Assembly (NCBI RefSeq): GCF_905475395.1 | Contig: NC_058342.1 | Span: forward strand, 32,322,140 to 32,386,139 | Reading direction: 5' to 3' | Length of the DNA: 64,000 bases | Source: Chrysoperla carnea | Taxonomy: Eukaryota; Arthropoda; Insecta; Neuroptera; Chrysopidae | In this document: one piece after another, positions 23,412-34,800 of the stretch | Position numbering within the stretch: position 1 is the first letter of the stretch | How the letters are laid out: each line of letters starts with the position of its first letter | Program-made: the position numbers and the translations under genes | Notes under the pieces: generated by a model | Database searches by the model: none | What the model was told of the DNA's origin: nothing | What the model saw: the letters and a program-made list of their open reading frames with translations, nothing else

Positions 23412-23998
23412 TTTTATACCATGTATATGAAATATACCAAGGTATACTAAGTTTAGTCCCAAGTTTTTATACCATGTATATGAAATATACCAAGGTATAC
23501 TAAGTTTAGTCCCAAGTTTTTATACCATGTATATGAAATATACCAAGGTATACTAAGTTTAGTCCCAAGTTTGTAACGCTTAAAAATATTGATGCTATGA
23601 ACAAAATTTTGGTTTAGGTGTTCATAAAATCACCTAAATAATCCATTTCCGGTTGTCTGTCTATCTGTCTGTCGTCTGTCCGTCTATCATCACGATTACT
23701 CAAAAACGAAAAGAGATATTAAGCTGAATTTTTTAAAGCGCCTTTATGGCGTAAAACGTGAAGTCGAGTTCGTAAATGAGCAACATAGGTCAATTGGGTC
23801 TTGGGTCCGTAGTATCTATCTTGTAAACCGTTATAGACACAACAAAAGTTTAAATGTAAGAAATGTTCCTTATCAAAAAATAAACAATTTTTGTTTGAAA
23901 CATTTTTTCGTAAACATCACTGTTTACCCGTGAGGGCGCAAATTAGATTCGAATATTGTATAGTATGTATTTGTATGGGAATATCAGTCATGTGTGTG
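23412..23998 (+). mobile_element. HINE-like repeat with a triplicated head
   Basis: Three head units start at 23412, 23465 and 23518, an exact 53-bp period, before the microsatellite and middle. The 3' terminus is lost before the tRNA region. Confidence 0.9.
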
Positions 23999-24106
23999 AT
24001 CTGTATATATGACTGGCTATCTCTCTTTACTTAAATTACGTAAAAAACAAACGATTTTCCGAATTTTAAAAATAATATGCAAAAGTAGAAGGGTATTATA
24101 TGTACA

Positions 24107-24114
24107 AAAAAAAG
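24107..24114 (-). terminator. Pol III oligo-T terminator of tRNA-Arg
   Basis: A run of A on the plus strand reads as T8 on the minus strand within 15 bases of the tRNA 3' end, the usual RNA polymerase III stop. Confidence 0.7.
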
Positions 24115-24120
24115 AAATAT

Positions 24121-24193
24121 CGACCGTGACAGGACTCGAACCTGCAATCTTCGGATCCGAAGTCCGACGCCTTATCCATTAGGCCACACGGTC
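24121..24193 (-). tRNA. tRNA-Arg (anticodon TCG)
   Basis: The minus strand folds into a standard 73-nt cloverleaf. The acceptor strand GACCGTG pairs with CACGGTC, with G as discriminator. The D arm is GGCC...GGCG, the anticodon stem TCGGA/TCCGA encloses the loop CTTCGGA (TCG at 24158-24160), and the T arm carries GGTTCGAGTCC. The A and B box promoters are intact, there is no intron, and a run of eight T on the minus strand just downstream (24107-24114) can end pol III transcription. It lies in about 250 bp of sequence between two copies of the HINE-like repeat, with no SINE body attached, so it is a real gene rather than a SINE head. Confidence 0.95.
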
Positions 24194-24252
24194 TGTTGCC
24201 AATGAATCGATAAGATAGACCTTAATTCGGAATAAAAATAATTCTAGAACAG

Positions 24253-24622
24253 AAACTCAAGCTGAAATTTTTGTAGCGTGCTGAGGACGTAAAAAGTGAG
24301 GTCGAGTTCCTAAATGAGCAACATAGGTTAATTGGGTCTTGGGTCCGTGTGACCCATTTTGTAAACCGTTAGAGATAGAACAAAAGTTTAAATATTAAAA
24401 ATGTTTCTAATACAAAATAAACAACTTTTGATTTTAACATTTTTTCGTAAACAACACTGTTTACTCGTGAGAGCGCAAATTATGCGCCAATTGTATAGTA
24501 TGTATTATATGGGTATATCAGTTATATCTACCATGTATGTATGTGTAATGTGACAGAATAATCATCACTGTCTTTACATGGTATTTCAACAATGAACTCA
24601 GTCAATTGTTTGTTTTCACTTG
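24253..24622 (+). mobile_element. HINE-like repeat, 5'-truncated
   Basis: Starts in the middle (AACTCAAGCTGAAATTTTTG) and keeps the full 3' end, with TACATGGTAT, the stem-loop and TTTTCACTTGT. Confidence 0.88.
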
Positions 24623-25130
24623 TTTACATTTGAACAAAGTTTGAATCGTCCAATGAGACGAATAACGGCTAGTACCTTTATAAATTAATTAGAATAGAAT
24701 ATCGGTTTGATGTTTGATTATCGTATATCGATGTATCTCCGGTATCTTTTCAAATAATATCCGGTGATTGTATATTGTGTATCATTACATGTGTCAAGTC
24801 AAAATGAAAAAAGGTTTGTGGTATTTAGTGGTAATAAACATCGATTATACTATTTACAACTTTTGTTTGTTTTATTGTTAATGTTAGGTTATATTGTTAC
24901 ATTTCAATGGATACCTGCTTTACATTTTGTTCAATCATTTAATTAATTGACAACTCTTTAAAATACAATAACAATTAATTATCGGTATTTACATTTTAAA
25001 TTAGGTATTTTTATTTATTCATCGATTTTCAATTTTTATATTTTTTTAAATTATTTTGTTTAAAAGAAGAGGAACTATTGAGTTATACCTTAGATCAGTG
25101 CTTCACAAAATCAAGATCATGTAAGATTCA
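24623..25130. other. No recognised feature
   Basis: AT-rich; the 60-aa frame at 24764-24946 has no recognisable domain. Confidence 0.35.
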
Positions 25131-25689
25131 TTAACGAGATATGTAAGGATTGAATAATACCAGATGTTTCAATAAAACTCTATAAATACATTCTTTGATT
25201 AACAAAGTTTCCAAAAATCACTAAAAATTCCTTGGTCATCGAGCTTTTCAATTTTTATTTTATCGTTCAAAGTTGAGTGATGAATTATATAAGTTATCCT
25301 TTTCAATTGGATATTTCTATATCAAAAAATCTAGAGAGTGTGATAAAAAACTATCTAAAAATATTTAAACAATCTTGTAGTTTCTAAAAATACCATAAAA
25401 ATATAAGGTTGTCGATGATATCAAAACTAAATTTTAATTTAATCATGAGTTCATTGAAAATCCATCATTTGATGAACAGAGACGACTATAGTTAGTTTAT
25501 TAATGATTGATGAGAGATATCTATATTATCAAATTTATAAGCATCACTTGCACACAATATATTATATATTTTTGTAGTTGCGTGGTATTATAAAGCTAAA
25601 AAAAATCACATTATTTGTCTACAAAGCACGTATTTGGTTTATATGTATGTACCGTGCAATAAACCAAAACTTTTGTACAATCACATTAA
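25131..25689 (+). mobile_element. TTAA-flanked MITE family B, full length
   Basis: Runs from TTAACGAGATATGTAAGGATT to CAATCACATTAA, about 559 bp. Confidence 0.88.
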
Positions 25690-26233
25690 CAAACTAAAAT
25701 TATTTTACTATCTAATAAGATCAATTTCATATAATCTTTGTAATTATAGAAGTTGAGAAGTTGATCTTGATTTTTCTTCTAAATTGTACCAAGTTTCCTA
25801 AATGGTACAGAGTTTTTGACTGCATATACAATTAAATTTCTATTCTTAACATACAAATTATGTTCATTCAAAGTTTTTATTCAATTTTTTGTGCAATTGC
25901 TATCAAATATTTGCTGTAATATTTGGTGAAAATAAATTTTTATATGAAAATAAATTTTCCCACTAAGTTAATTACGTGTAAATTGTTAATTGATACAATA
26001 GCATACATTATATATAATATAATGTATTGTCTTTGAAATACACCCATCATCTCTTTGTCAACTCGAAAGATATCCCTACACAACACTTTATAATATTATA
26101 TAATATCGAAAAGTTTCATAATAAAGTCATTGTGAAAATTATTTTACATTGAACGAAAATTTTTCCTATAATTCAGAAATGTTTTATTTTATACAAATTA
26201 TATAAAATCTTTAACGATCACAAGATAAAATAC
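25690..26233. other. No recognised feature
   Basis: AT-rich; nothing supported. Confidence 0.35.
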
Positions 26234-26633
26234 TCTATATATTATAAATGCGAAAGTAAACATGTTTGTTTGTTTGTAAACTGTACAGCAATATACCTCA
26301 TACTTCAGAATAACACATGAGATATAATTTATAAAGATATATTAATATAAAAAGATTAATAAAAATAAAAATTAATTTAATTTGACCTTTCCATAAATTA
26401 CAGATTTCTGTAAAAATAGTCAATCTAAAATATTTTACGGCCATCTTTTCTAATATTCTCAATGAATAATTACGACTATTATACATTTAAAAAAATAGAA
26501 AACCATACATATTTTTTACCTGTGTAAAACAATCCTTATCATTATTTCGAGTGTTATAGAAAGGGGATGAGCGAAAGCAATCTTTACCAATCTTTACTTT
26601 TAAACCCAGCGAAGCGGGTGGGTATCACTCTAG
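26234..26633 (+). mobile_element. Non-autonomous Helitron
   Basis: Second copy, with the TCTATATATTATAAATGCG start, the CAGCGAAGCGGGTGGGTATC hairpin and the CTAG end. It has a deletion near its 5' end relative to 17753-18176. Confidence 0.88.
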
Positions 26634-26687
26634 TATTTTCCATAATGTTCGGTTAAGAAAATTTTGTTCATGTAACGATTAGAGACT

Positions 26688-26845
26688 GTAAGAGCAGGGT
26701 AGATTTAGGGTTGGAATTATTTTTATCTTATTTTTAACTTTGATGAAGAATTTTGTTATAACTTCATGAATGTAGAAGAAAATAATAATAAAATTTTTCG
26801 ATATCTGCCTTGGTTTTCGAAATATCGAAAGCTAAATACACTCAT
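26688..26845 (+). mobile_element. MITE family A internal fragment
   Basis: Contains GTAAGAGCAGGGTAGATTTA, TATAACTTCATGAATGTAGA and TTTTCGATAT-TGCCTTGG blocks without termini. Confidence 0.75.
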
Positions 26846-27002
26846 TCTGTTTCCACTTCCATTTAGTATATTTTCAAAGATATCAACTTGAAAATTTACC
26901 TATTTTGGAATAAAAGGTAAAACAGACCATTGCATGGCATATATGTGTTGAATGATAAGTGATAATATTTTCGCTGAGAAACTGTGGGTATTGTGTAATC
27001 AT

Positions 27003-27048
<46 letters not shown>
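27003..27048. repeat. (ATA)n microsatellite
   Basis: About 15 uninterrupted TAA/ATA trinucleotides. Confidence 0.95.
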
Positions 27049-27049
<1 letters not shown>

Positions 27050-27052
27050 AAA

Positions 27053-27429
27053 TAATATTAATACTACCCCATTGTTTGTACTGTCTTCAGTTTTATTAAT
27101 GAACACTTAACTATAAAGATAACATTGTTTTTGAATAAGATTGTATTTGAGTGTTACTTAATGACACCACAATATATGAATTATATACATATACTTTTCT
27201 CTTTAACTCCCTCTTCAGTGCCTGCACACACACCCCCCCTCTATAAATACCCTCTTCTATACGCTCCTTCACACATACATATCATCATAATACAGTTCAC
27301 TTACAGAATCTACCCCCCCCCACCTCTCCGTCTCCCTTCCAACCTATCATCCGTCATCAAAGCCGTTCTTTAATATAGTTTTAAAATACAGAATGGAATG
27401 TATTCAAAAATTTTCAAATTCAATTCAAG
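27053..27429. other. No gene; C-rich pyrimidine stretches
   Basis: CCCCCC-rich segments near 27230 and 27310 generate an 82-aa Pro/Ser/Leu frame that I do not regard as a gene. Confidence 0.4.
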
Positions 27430-28030
27430 GTATGGGTATGGAGGTTAGCGGGCGATGCTCGAGCATCGCGCCTCGAAGCAATGGTTCAGAGCACCTAGCC
27501 AAATAGACCCTTGTACTCTATCCCCGCTACGCTTTTCAGTGGCTATTATAACCAACTGATGTACTGAAACCCAAGATTTGCCTAGCGCTGAGTTTCCTAA
27601 TTTCTTCTGGTTCGACTATGGCCGGACCAAACCATTTTCTTCGCTGCTGTATGAGCGCCGGGCAGTAACAGAGAAAGTGGATCGATGTTTCTTCTGAATT
27701 TTCTCCGCATCTGTCACACGCGGGAGATTGTCTTTTTCCAATCTGATGTTGGAACTTGTTCAGGTTATCATGCCCTGTGAGTAACTCTACGATGACTCTA
27801 ATATCAGCTCTGTTTAGTTTCAAGATCTACTCGACTACTCTGTTACCGAGCGAGTTTCCTTCACCCAACAGGCTTTTGGCGATTCGTCCTCCCTCGTAGC
27901 TGGTCCATGCCTTTAATTGTTGGTTTTTCAGATTATCTCCTAATATGTTAAGACCTTCTTGGTATGGCATCCTCGCAAGCTTTTCTTGAGTGGGAGCCAT
28001 GGTCGTTCCCAATTTGGCCAGCTTGTGATC
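27430..28030 (-). mobile_element. Non-LTR retrotransposon 3' fragment (RNase H and zinc knuckle)
   Basis: Inverted copy of the 11946-12598 element. The zinc knuckle (CDRCGENSEETSIHFLCYC) is intact, but the frame is broken near 27824 by a frameshift and stop. It too is 5'-truncated just upstream of the TMAPTQEKLARMPY segment. Confidence 0.88.
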
Positions 28031-28526
28031 TTTTTTATTTTAGCTGCGCCACCCTGTAAGAATGTGTATAGCAGCACCCAAGTGATCAAGTCATGTTCAT
28101 AAATGTACATTGTAAATTCAATCAAATATTTTATCGGTTGACCAAAATGATTAAGCCCATTCAGCCATGGTAACATGGAATTATTCAAAATTACTCACTG
28201 TAACCAATTTATTTGTATGGAATACAATCACTTCAACTTCTGTAAGACGTATCTTATATACATACACAACACACACACATAAACACATACCTTTTTTTTA
28301 CTAAAAAAATATATAAATTAAAGTCTCATTTATATTGAATTTATACAGTGTGTTTATTGTGTAAGTTTCTTCAACAGTGGTGGATTTAAGAGATTAGTAC
28401 CTGGATGACCGACCTTTGCTCGGTATATTTTTAGTTAAAAAGACACAAATTTTATGAATAATATAAGAACCGTTTAAAACTGCACATAAATACCAAATTG
28501 AATGTCCCCGTAATGTACTTTATTTC
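28031..28526. other. No recognised feature
   Basis: A short (CA)n-like stretch near 28258-28285; otherwise unassigned. Confidence 0.4.
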
Positions 28527-28720
28527 GATAACTACGATATACACCAACAGATGTCAGGAAAAGTCATATTTTGCAGTGTATGTTTCAGTTTTTCATGAAA
28601 AGACGAATAAAACGACGTTTTTTTTTTAAATGAAACCTAACTGGATCTACTTTTCGTCCTAAAAAACCACTACATACTCCTTTTCATGAAAATCGTTGGA
28701 ACCATTTCCAAAATCGTTGA
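28527..28720 (+). repeat. Dispersed repeat E, short copy
   Basis: Matches parts of 545-1130 (ACTACGATATACACCAACAG, TTTCATGAAAAGACGAATAA, TTTCATGAAAATCGTTGGA). Confidence 0.6.
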
Positions 28721-28799
28721 TACAAGAATTGCTCGTTTAAATATATCCAGTTAAAATTTTCAAATAATCGATTTTTGCATTTCCGGGATGTGCATATAT

Positions 28800-29373
28800 T
28801 TAAGGTGATTGTATACCTACAGTATTGTAAAAAAAGTTTTGGTTTATTGCACGGTACATACATATAAACCTTGTAATGCTTTGTAGTTAAATAATGTGTT
28901 ACTTTAAGCTTTACAATACCACGCAAATACAAAAATATATAATATATTGTGTACAAGTGATGCTTGTAAATTTGATAATATAGATATCGCTCTTCAATCA
29001 TTAATAAACTAACTATAGTCGTCTCTGTTCATAAAAAAATTGGATCTTCAATGAACTCATAATTAAATTAAAATTTAGTTTTGATATCATCGACAACCTT
29101 ATATTTTGATGGTAATTTTTATAAACTACAAGATTGTCTAAATATTTTAGATAATTTTTTATCAGACTCTCTAGAATTTTTTGATATAGAAATATCCAAT
29201 TGAAAAGGATAACCTTGATTCATCATTCAACTTTGAACGATAAAATAAAAATTAAAAAGCCCGATGATCTAGGAATTTTTTGTGATTTTTGAAAACTTTG
29301 TTAATAAAAAAATATATTTATAAAGTTTTTATTGAAATCCCTAGTATTATTCAATCCTTGCATATCTCCTTAA
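28800..29373 (-). mobile_element. TTAA-flanked MITE family B, full length (reference copy)
   Basis: 574 bp between TTAA tetranucleotides. The outer ends are TTAAGGTGATTGTATACC and, read inward from the other side, TTAAGGAGATATGCAAGG, sharing TTAAGG-GAT and scattered matches as an imperfect terminal inverted repeat. Not coding. At least seven copies or fragments occur in this window. Confidence 0.88.
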
Positions 29374-29987
29374 GTATCGTGGTATTTATTTCAATAAGTA
29401 TGACCCTAATAAATATGAAGTCCTGCTTCTGTCATCATGCTTACGGTGATATCAGAATAATTTGGATAAATTTTGGACGAACACTATGTATATTAATGAG
29501 CAGAATGTATCGATGATCTATATAATTTAAGTTGTGAAATGGACTGAATCAAAATAGATACCTATAAGTAAGGTGAATATTATTGTAAGTATTGATAGAC
29601 TTTGTGACTGATCGATCGATAGATCTGACAGACAAACTTATTGATAGAACAGAAAGACGGACGGACTTTGAAACAGTGTGTTGAGTTTGTGTATTGGTTG
29701 GATGTAATATAATACTGACAAATTTGTTGTTCAACATTCATTCTAAAATAATAATGATATGCTAACTCGTGCGTTTCGAATCCACGTGGTATACAACACT
29801 TGATTCGAAAGTTCATTCACTATTTTTTGAGCTGAAATTATTAGCATATATCTACATAACGAGAACAGCGTATCTTAAGAATGTACAAGCGCCTGGGCAA
29901 TTTTAGATAAAAAGCTTGATTTTACTTTAACATGTAGTTGGACTAAGTCTAAATCAATTCTAAGCATTTCAGGGGGAGGGGGTTGCT
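29374..29987. other. No recognised feature
   Basis: Contains a run of GATCGATCGATAGATC near 29610; no gene supported. Confidence 0.35.
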
Positions 29988-30336
29988 AGTGGTGTAGCGA
30001 CGGGTGGCAAGGGAGTGCATCTTGTCCCGGGCTCTACTCACAAAGTGTAAGAAGACGCTGCGAAATACCCGAAGAATTGGCTAGAGATAAATAATAGATA
30101 TCTTTTGAACTAATTTTAGATGATCATATACATTTCAAAATCTAGTCTTGTTTTCTCAACTACATTTTTTGTCTAAAATTTAAAGACTACCTTGAGCCTA
30201 TGACTTTATTGATTTTAATTTATTTATTAATTAATTTGCGAGTATATTTTTCATATAATATTATATAATTTTCGAATAGGGGAGGGGGCTAAAATAGTAT
30301 TGCGCCCCGGACGCAAGTTAAGCTTACTACACCACT
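29988..30336. mobile_element. Short DNA transposon with AGTGGTGTAG ends
   Basis: About 349 bp with perfect 10-bp terminal inverted repeats AGTGGTGTAG / CTACACCACT. Near the left end is GCAAGGGAGTGCATCTTGTC-CCGGGC, which also appears inverted inside the foldback element at 55655-56436. No coding capacity. Confidence 0.7.
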
Positions 30337-31833
30337 GTTTAAGTCGAAGGTGCCTGTTGAGATTATCAGTGACGGTTTCCTGATCGAAGAATTCCTAATA
30401 AACAAGTGTTCTTAAATGTGTATCGTAATTTGGCAAAAAAAGGTAATTTTCTTAAAGCTTAATGCAGAACGTCCCATATAGCAAGAATTTTCCGGCGAAG
30501 AAGCTATTCTTAACATGGTCGAAAATAATCCCTGTATTAGTATACGAAGAAAAATTTTGCTCAAAAATTTATTTAATTGTTTAAATTCAATAGTGTCCAT
30601 AATTCCTGAACTTTTGGGCTTTGGACAACAGTAAATAAGGCACATTCGATTTAAAACTTACCAAATAATACGCTCTTAAGCTATATTCATCGAGTAGTGG
30701 ACACTGCATATTTTAATAATTTTAATGGATTTTAATCGTGTCCCATTTTTGAACGCAAGGACTAAAAACTTCAAATCCAACCAACTCCTTTATAGACGAA
30801 AAACTCAACCCAATCAACTCGTAATTACAACAATACTCCGGATCTATAAAGTTTTTGGTCTATTTTTTTCGATTACCAATTTTAATATGTATGAATAGTT
30901 CAAAGTTTCTTCTGGCTATTTTCTGGGCATTCGAACGAAATGTAAGAAGCCATATCATCGTTTCAAAGAGAGCGATCAAATAATTCGAAATTTCGATTTT
31001 CTCTCAAATAGTTTACATTTTTGTTTTTCCAAGTTTTTCCATTTTTATTTAGTAAGATTTCATAATATTTTCATACAAGGAACGATGCTTGCCTATACAA
31101 ACTTTTATCCATTTGTTTCTTACAGAGCTGCCATCTGAATTTGCGTTCCTTGAATAAGATTTGAACCAAGCCCAACTTGGTTCATTTATATCATAGCCGG
31201 TGATATAAATGGATGAAGGCGTTCGTATAAATATAAATCAATAAACAAGATAGTTTTCATATGTACCCATTGCGAAATAAAAATTACTCAAAATTCGAAC
31301 TCGAAACGAAAATCACCTGACATCTAGTGTTCGAACTGAAACTTAACTTTTAGTTTAAACAATCAATATTTTTGATTCAATCAGTTTTCTCTTACCAACA
31401 TTATAATATATATATTTCTTTCTTTATGCTTGCTTCTCTGCTCATCACTAAATATAAGTTTAATGCTGACATCTATATTTGTTTTTAATGACTAAGCAGT
31501 CCCTCTCTCAGAGAGTACAGTCATTTTTCAGAGCCATCTATCAAATCAAGTTGTAAACATACACAAATTGCAGTGGTACTAAATTTTAAAAAATTCTACG
31601 AAGCGAAATTCCAGTTCCTTCTGTTTGCAAGTTTGAACGTGATTTTTTTTTTCAAAATCAGAAAGATCTTATAAAGTTTGAGTTGCAATCTTTGTTCTGT
31701 GATGTGAAAAAGAAAGCGGTGCGATTAATCTTAGTAAAATTAACAACGTAAATGGTTTTTTTATTTAAATTTTAAGCTGATTATTATTAAATCAAATCAA
31801 ATTTCATAAAATACCTACTTTTGTTAATAAAAA
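30337..31833. other. piwi upstream region; no further feature recognised
   Basis: Should contain the piwi promoter and 5' UTR, but I see no convincing core promoter element. No repeat family from elsewhere in the window is obvious. Confidence 0.4.
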
Positions 31834-34800
31834 ATGTCTGAAAAAAAGTGTTCAAGTGCGGGGCTTCCCAAATTAATTGATAAAAAAGTAAGTTTTATTG
31901 AAAAAAATGTCTTTAAGTTGTATTAAACTAACAACTTTTTTGTTTAAAACCTCGTTTAAAATTTTTGAAATAAAAATCGTATAAAATTTTTTACAGTAAA
32001 TTCTCAGTAGCTCAAATATCGATTCCGAGAAACCGCCTTTTAATTAAGAGGGGACAAGGGTCTGAAACATCAAATTTTTTTTTTCGGATTACCTTTTTTA
32101 TTAATATTTCTCAATGTCCTAGCAATTATATTTTGCGTAGGTTGGAAACAAGTTGTAGAAAGTACGGTTACTTTTAAATTCTGATATGCGTACCATGCTT
32201 AACAATTCAGCACTTGCATTATGAACAGTTTGCTCACGCATGATTTAAAACAAATGATATATTTTGTTTTTCGAATAATGAACTCTTTGAAATTTAAAAA
32301 CTATAACTCAAACATTGTCACGTTTCCTTATAAAATTTACATAATTGAGGTTTTACTGTAATTTAAGTTTTTGCCCTATTTCGTATCGTTTTCCGAATAA
32401 AATTTAAAGGATGGGAAATTGAGTGATTTAATTAGATTTACTATAATATAAAATTTGCCTTCTTTTTTATATATCTAGGAAGATGATCCCAATGCAACGC
32501 CCTCCTTGTATAGAATAGGTCGTGGACGAGGTAGTGGATTCAAATCTCTTGCGCAATTAAGAGATGCACTTAATAGTTCTACGACTTCAAACACCTTAAG
32601 TGAATCTACAACAGAACATTTAAAAAAGCTTGGATCTCCAAAACTTTGTGATAAATTAACACCTACCACAAATCCAAAAACAGAAACGGAAGCCACAAAT
32701 CCAGAAACGCAATCATTCGCAACCACTTCAAACACGTTAAGTGAATCTACAACAAAGCTTTTAAAAAAGCTTGGATCTCCAAAAATTGATGATAAATCAA
32801 CCACTTTCACCAATCCAGAAACGGATACCAAAAATTCAGAAACGGTTATTAAAAGAGAAACATCAATTAAATCGGATATAACAGTTGCATCCACTGCCAA
32901 TGTGGTAGTCTCTACGAAAGAAACGACCCCAGTTATTAAAAGAGCAACGCCAACAGAATCGGATAAAATAGTTACATCCACTGCCAATTATATTCGACTG
33001 AATGTGGACCCAGAAAAAGGAGTGTATGAATACGACGTACGTTTCAATCCAAGCGTTGACAATCGCAATTTAAAATTACAAATTTTAGAGAAATTTTTCA
33101 TAAGTCCATTAAAAATTTCCGACGGTAATGTCTTTTATTTACCAATTCGATTAAACATAACAAATTTTTCCGGAAAACATCCCGTAAACGGAGTTCCAAT
33201 AACAATTAACATGACTCTGAGGCGCAAGCTAAGTTTAGCCGAATGTACGCCTTTATATAATATTTTATTTCGACGTATTTTTAAACTCTTACAATATGTT
33301 CAATTCGGACGAAAAATGTTTAATCCGGCCGAATTTCATCGTTTAAACCAGCATAAACTGGAAATATGGCCAGGATATGTAACCGCTGTTGATGAGTACG
33401 AAGATGGAATTATGTTATGTATCGATTGTAGTCATCGAGTACTTCGTACGGATACAGTTCGATCGTATCTAGTGGAATGTATTTCCGTAGCACATCGTAC
33501 CGGCCGCTCATTTAAACAAGAAGCGGAAAAGGCTTTAATTGGCCAAGATATAATTACTAGATATAATAACAAAATATATTGCGTTGATGATATTTTATGG
33601 GATCAAAACCCATCGGGAAAATTTCAAACTCGCGATGGTTCGGAAATTTCTTACATTGAATATTTTAAAAATTATCACGGGATTGAAATCCAAGACGTAA
33701 AGCAACCATTACTAGTCCACAAACGGCCAAACGATACCTTGCTTTGTCTAATCCCAGAATTAAGTCACATGACAGGTTTAACGGAACAAATGAAAAAAGA
33801 TTTTGTGTTAATGAGAGATCTAAACGCCGTTATGCAAATAACACCGGATGTACGAAAAATGGCGATTCAAAAATTTCTAAATAGTGTTCGGAATAATTCC
33901 GAAGCACAAAAATTACTTAATTTATGGGGGCTAAGTCTTGAATCCAAAACAATTAACTTAGAAATGAGAATTCTTCCAGCCGAAAACATTCTGTTTGGTG
34001 GAAGCAAATGTGTACAGGGCTCATGGAATGCTGATTGGTGTAGAAGTATCCGTGAAAATCGATTAATTTCTGCTATAGATATCCAAAAATGGTACGTAAT
34101 CTTCACACCAGGGGACAGAATCAAGGCTGAAAGCTTTACAGATATGCTTCTGCAAGTTTGTGATCCAATGGGTATGCGAATATGCCCTCCACAATTGATA
34201 TGCTTACAAAATGATGCTACCGAAACTTATGTACAAATGCTAAATGAAATTATTCAACCCGATGTACAAATTATCGTACTTTTATGCCCCCGAATAAGGG
34301 ATGATCGTTATTCCGCGATTAAAAAAATATGTTGTGTGGATAAACCAATTCCGTCGCAAGTGATTCAATCGCGAACAATTAAATCTAATCTAAAACAGCT
34401 TCGACCTGTCGTACGAAATATCGCGTTAAAAATGAATTGTAAACTTGGTGGTCAATTATGGTCTATAAATTTTCCAAAACACAATTGGATGATTTGTGGT
34501 ATCGATGTTTATCATGACAATCGATCGAGATCAAGGAAAAGTGTGGTTGGATTTGTGGCATCTATGAATCAACAAATTACCAGATGGTTTAGTCAGGTTG
34601 CTTTCCAAACCAAAACCGAAGAATTATGTAGCGCGTTAAAAGCATTATTTACAAACGCGTTAAAAAACTTTTTTAACGTTAACGGCAACTGGCCAACACA
34701 AATTTTCATTTTTCGAGATGGAATCAGCGATGGTCAACTAAAATTTTCTAAACAGTATGAAATACCACAATTAATGGAAGCGTTGAAAATTATCTGGAAC

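Noticed and set aside
27125-27373. 82-aa proline-rich frame
   Set aside because: Arises from C-rich low-complexity sequence; no start context, splice pattern or domain.
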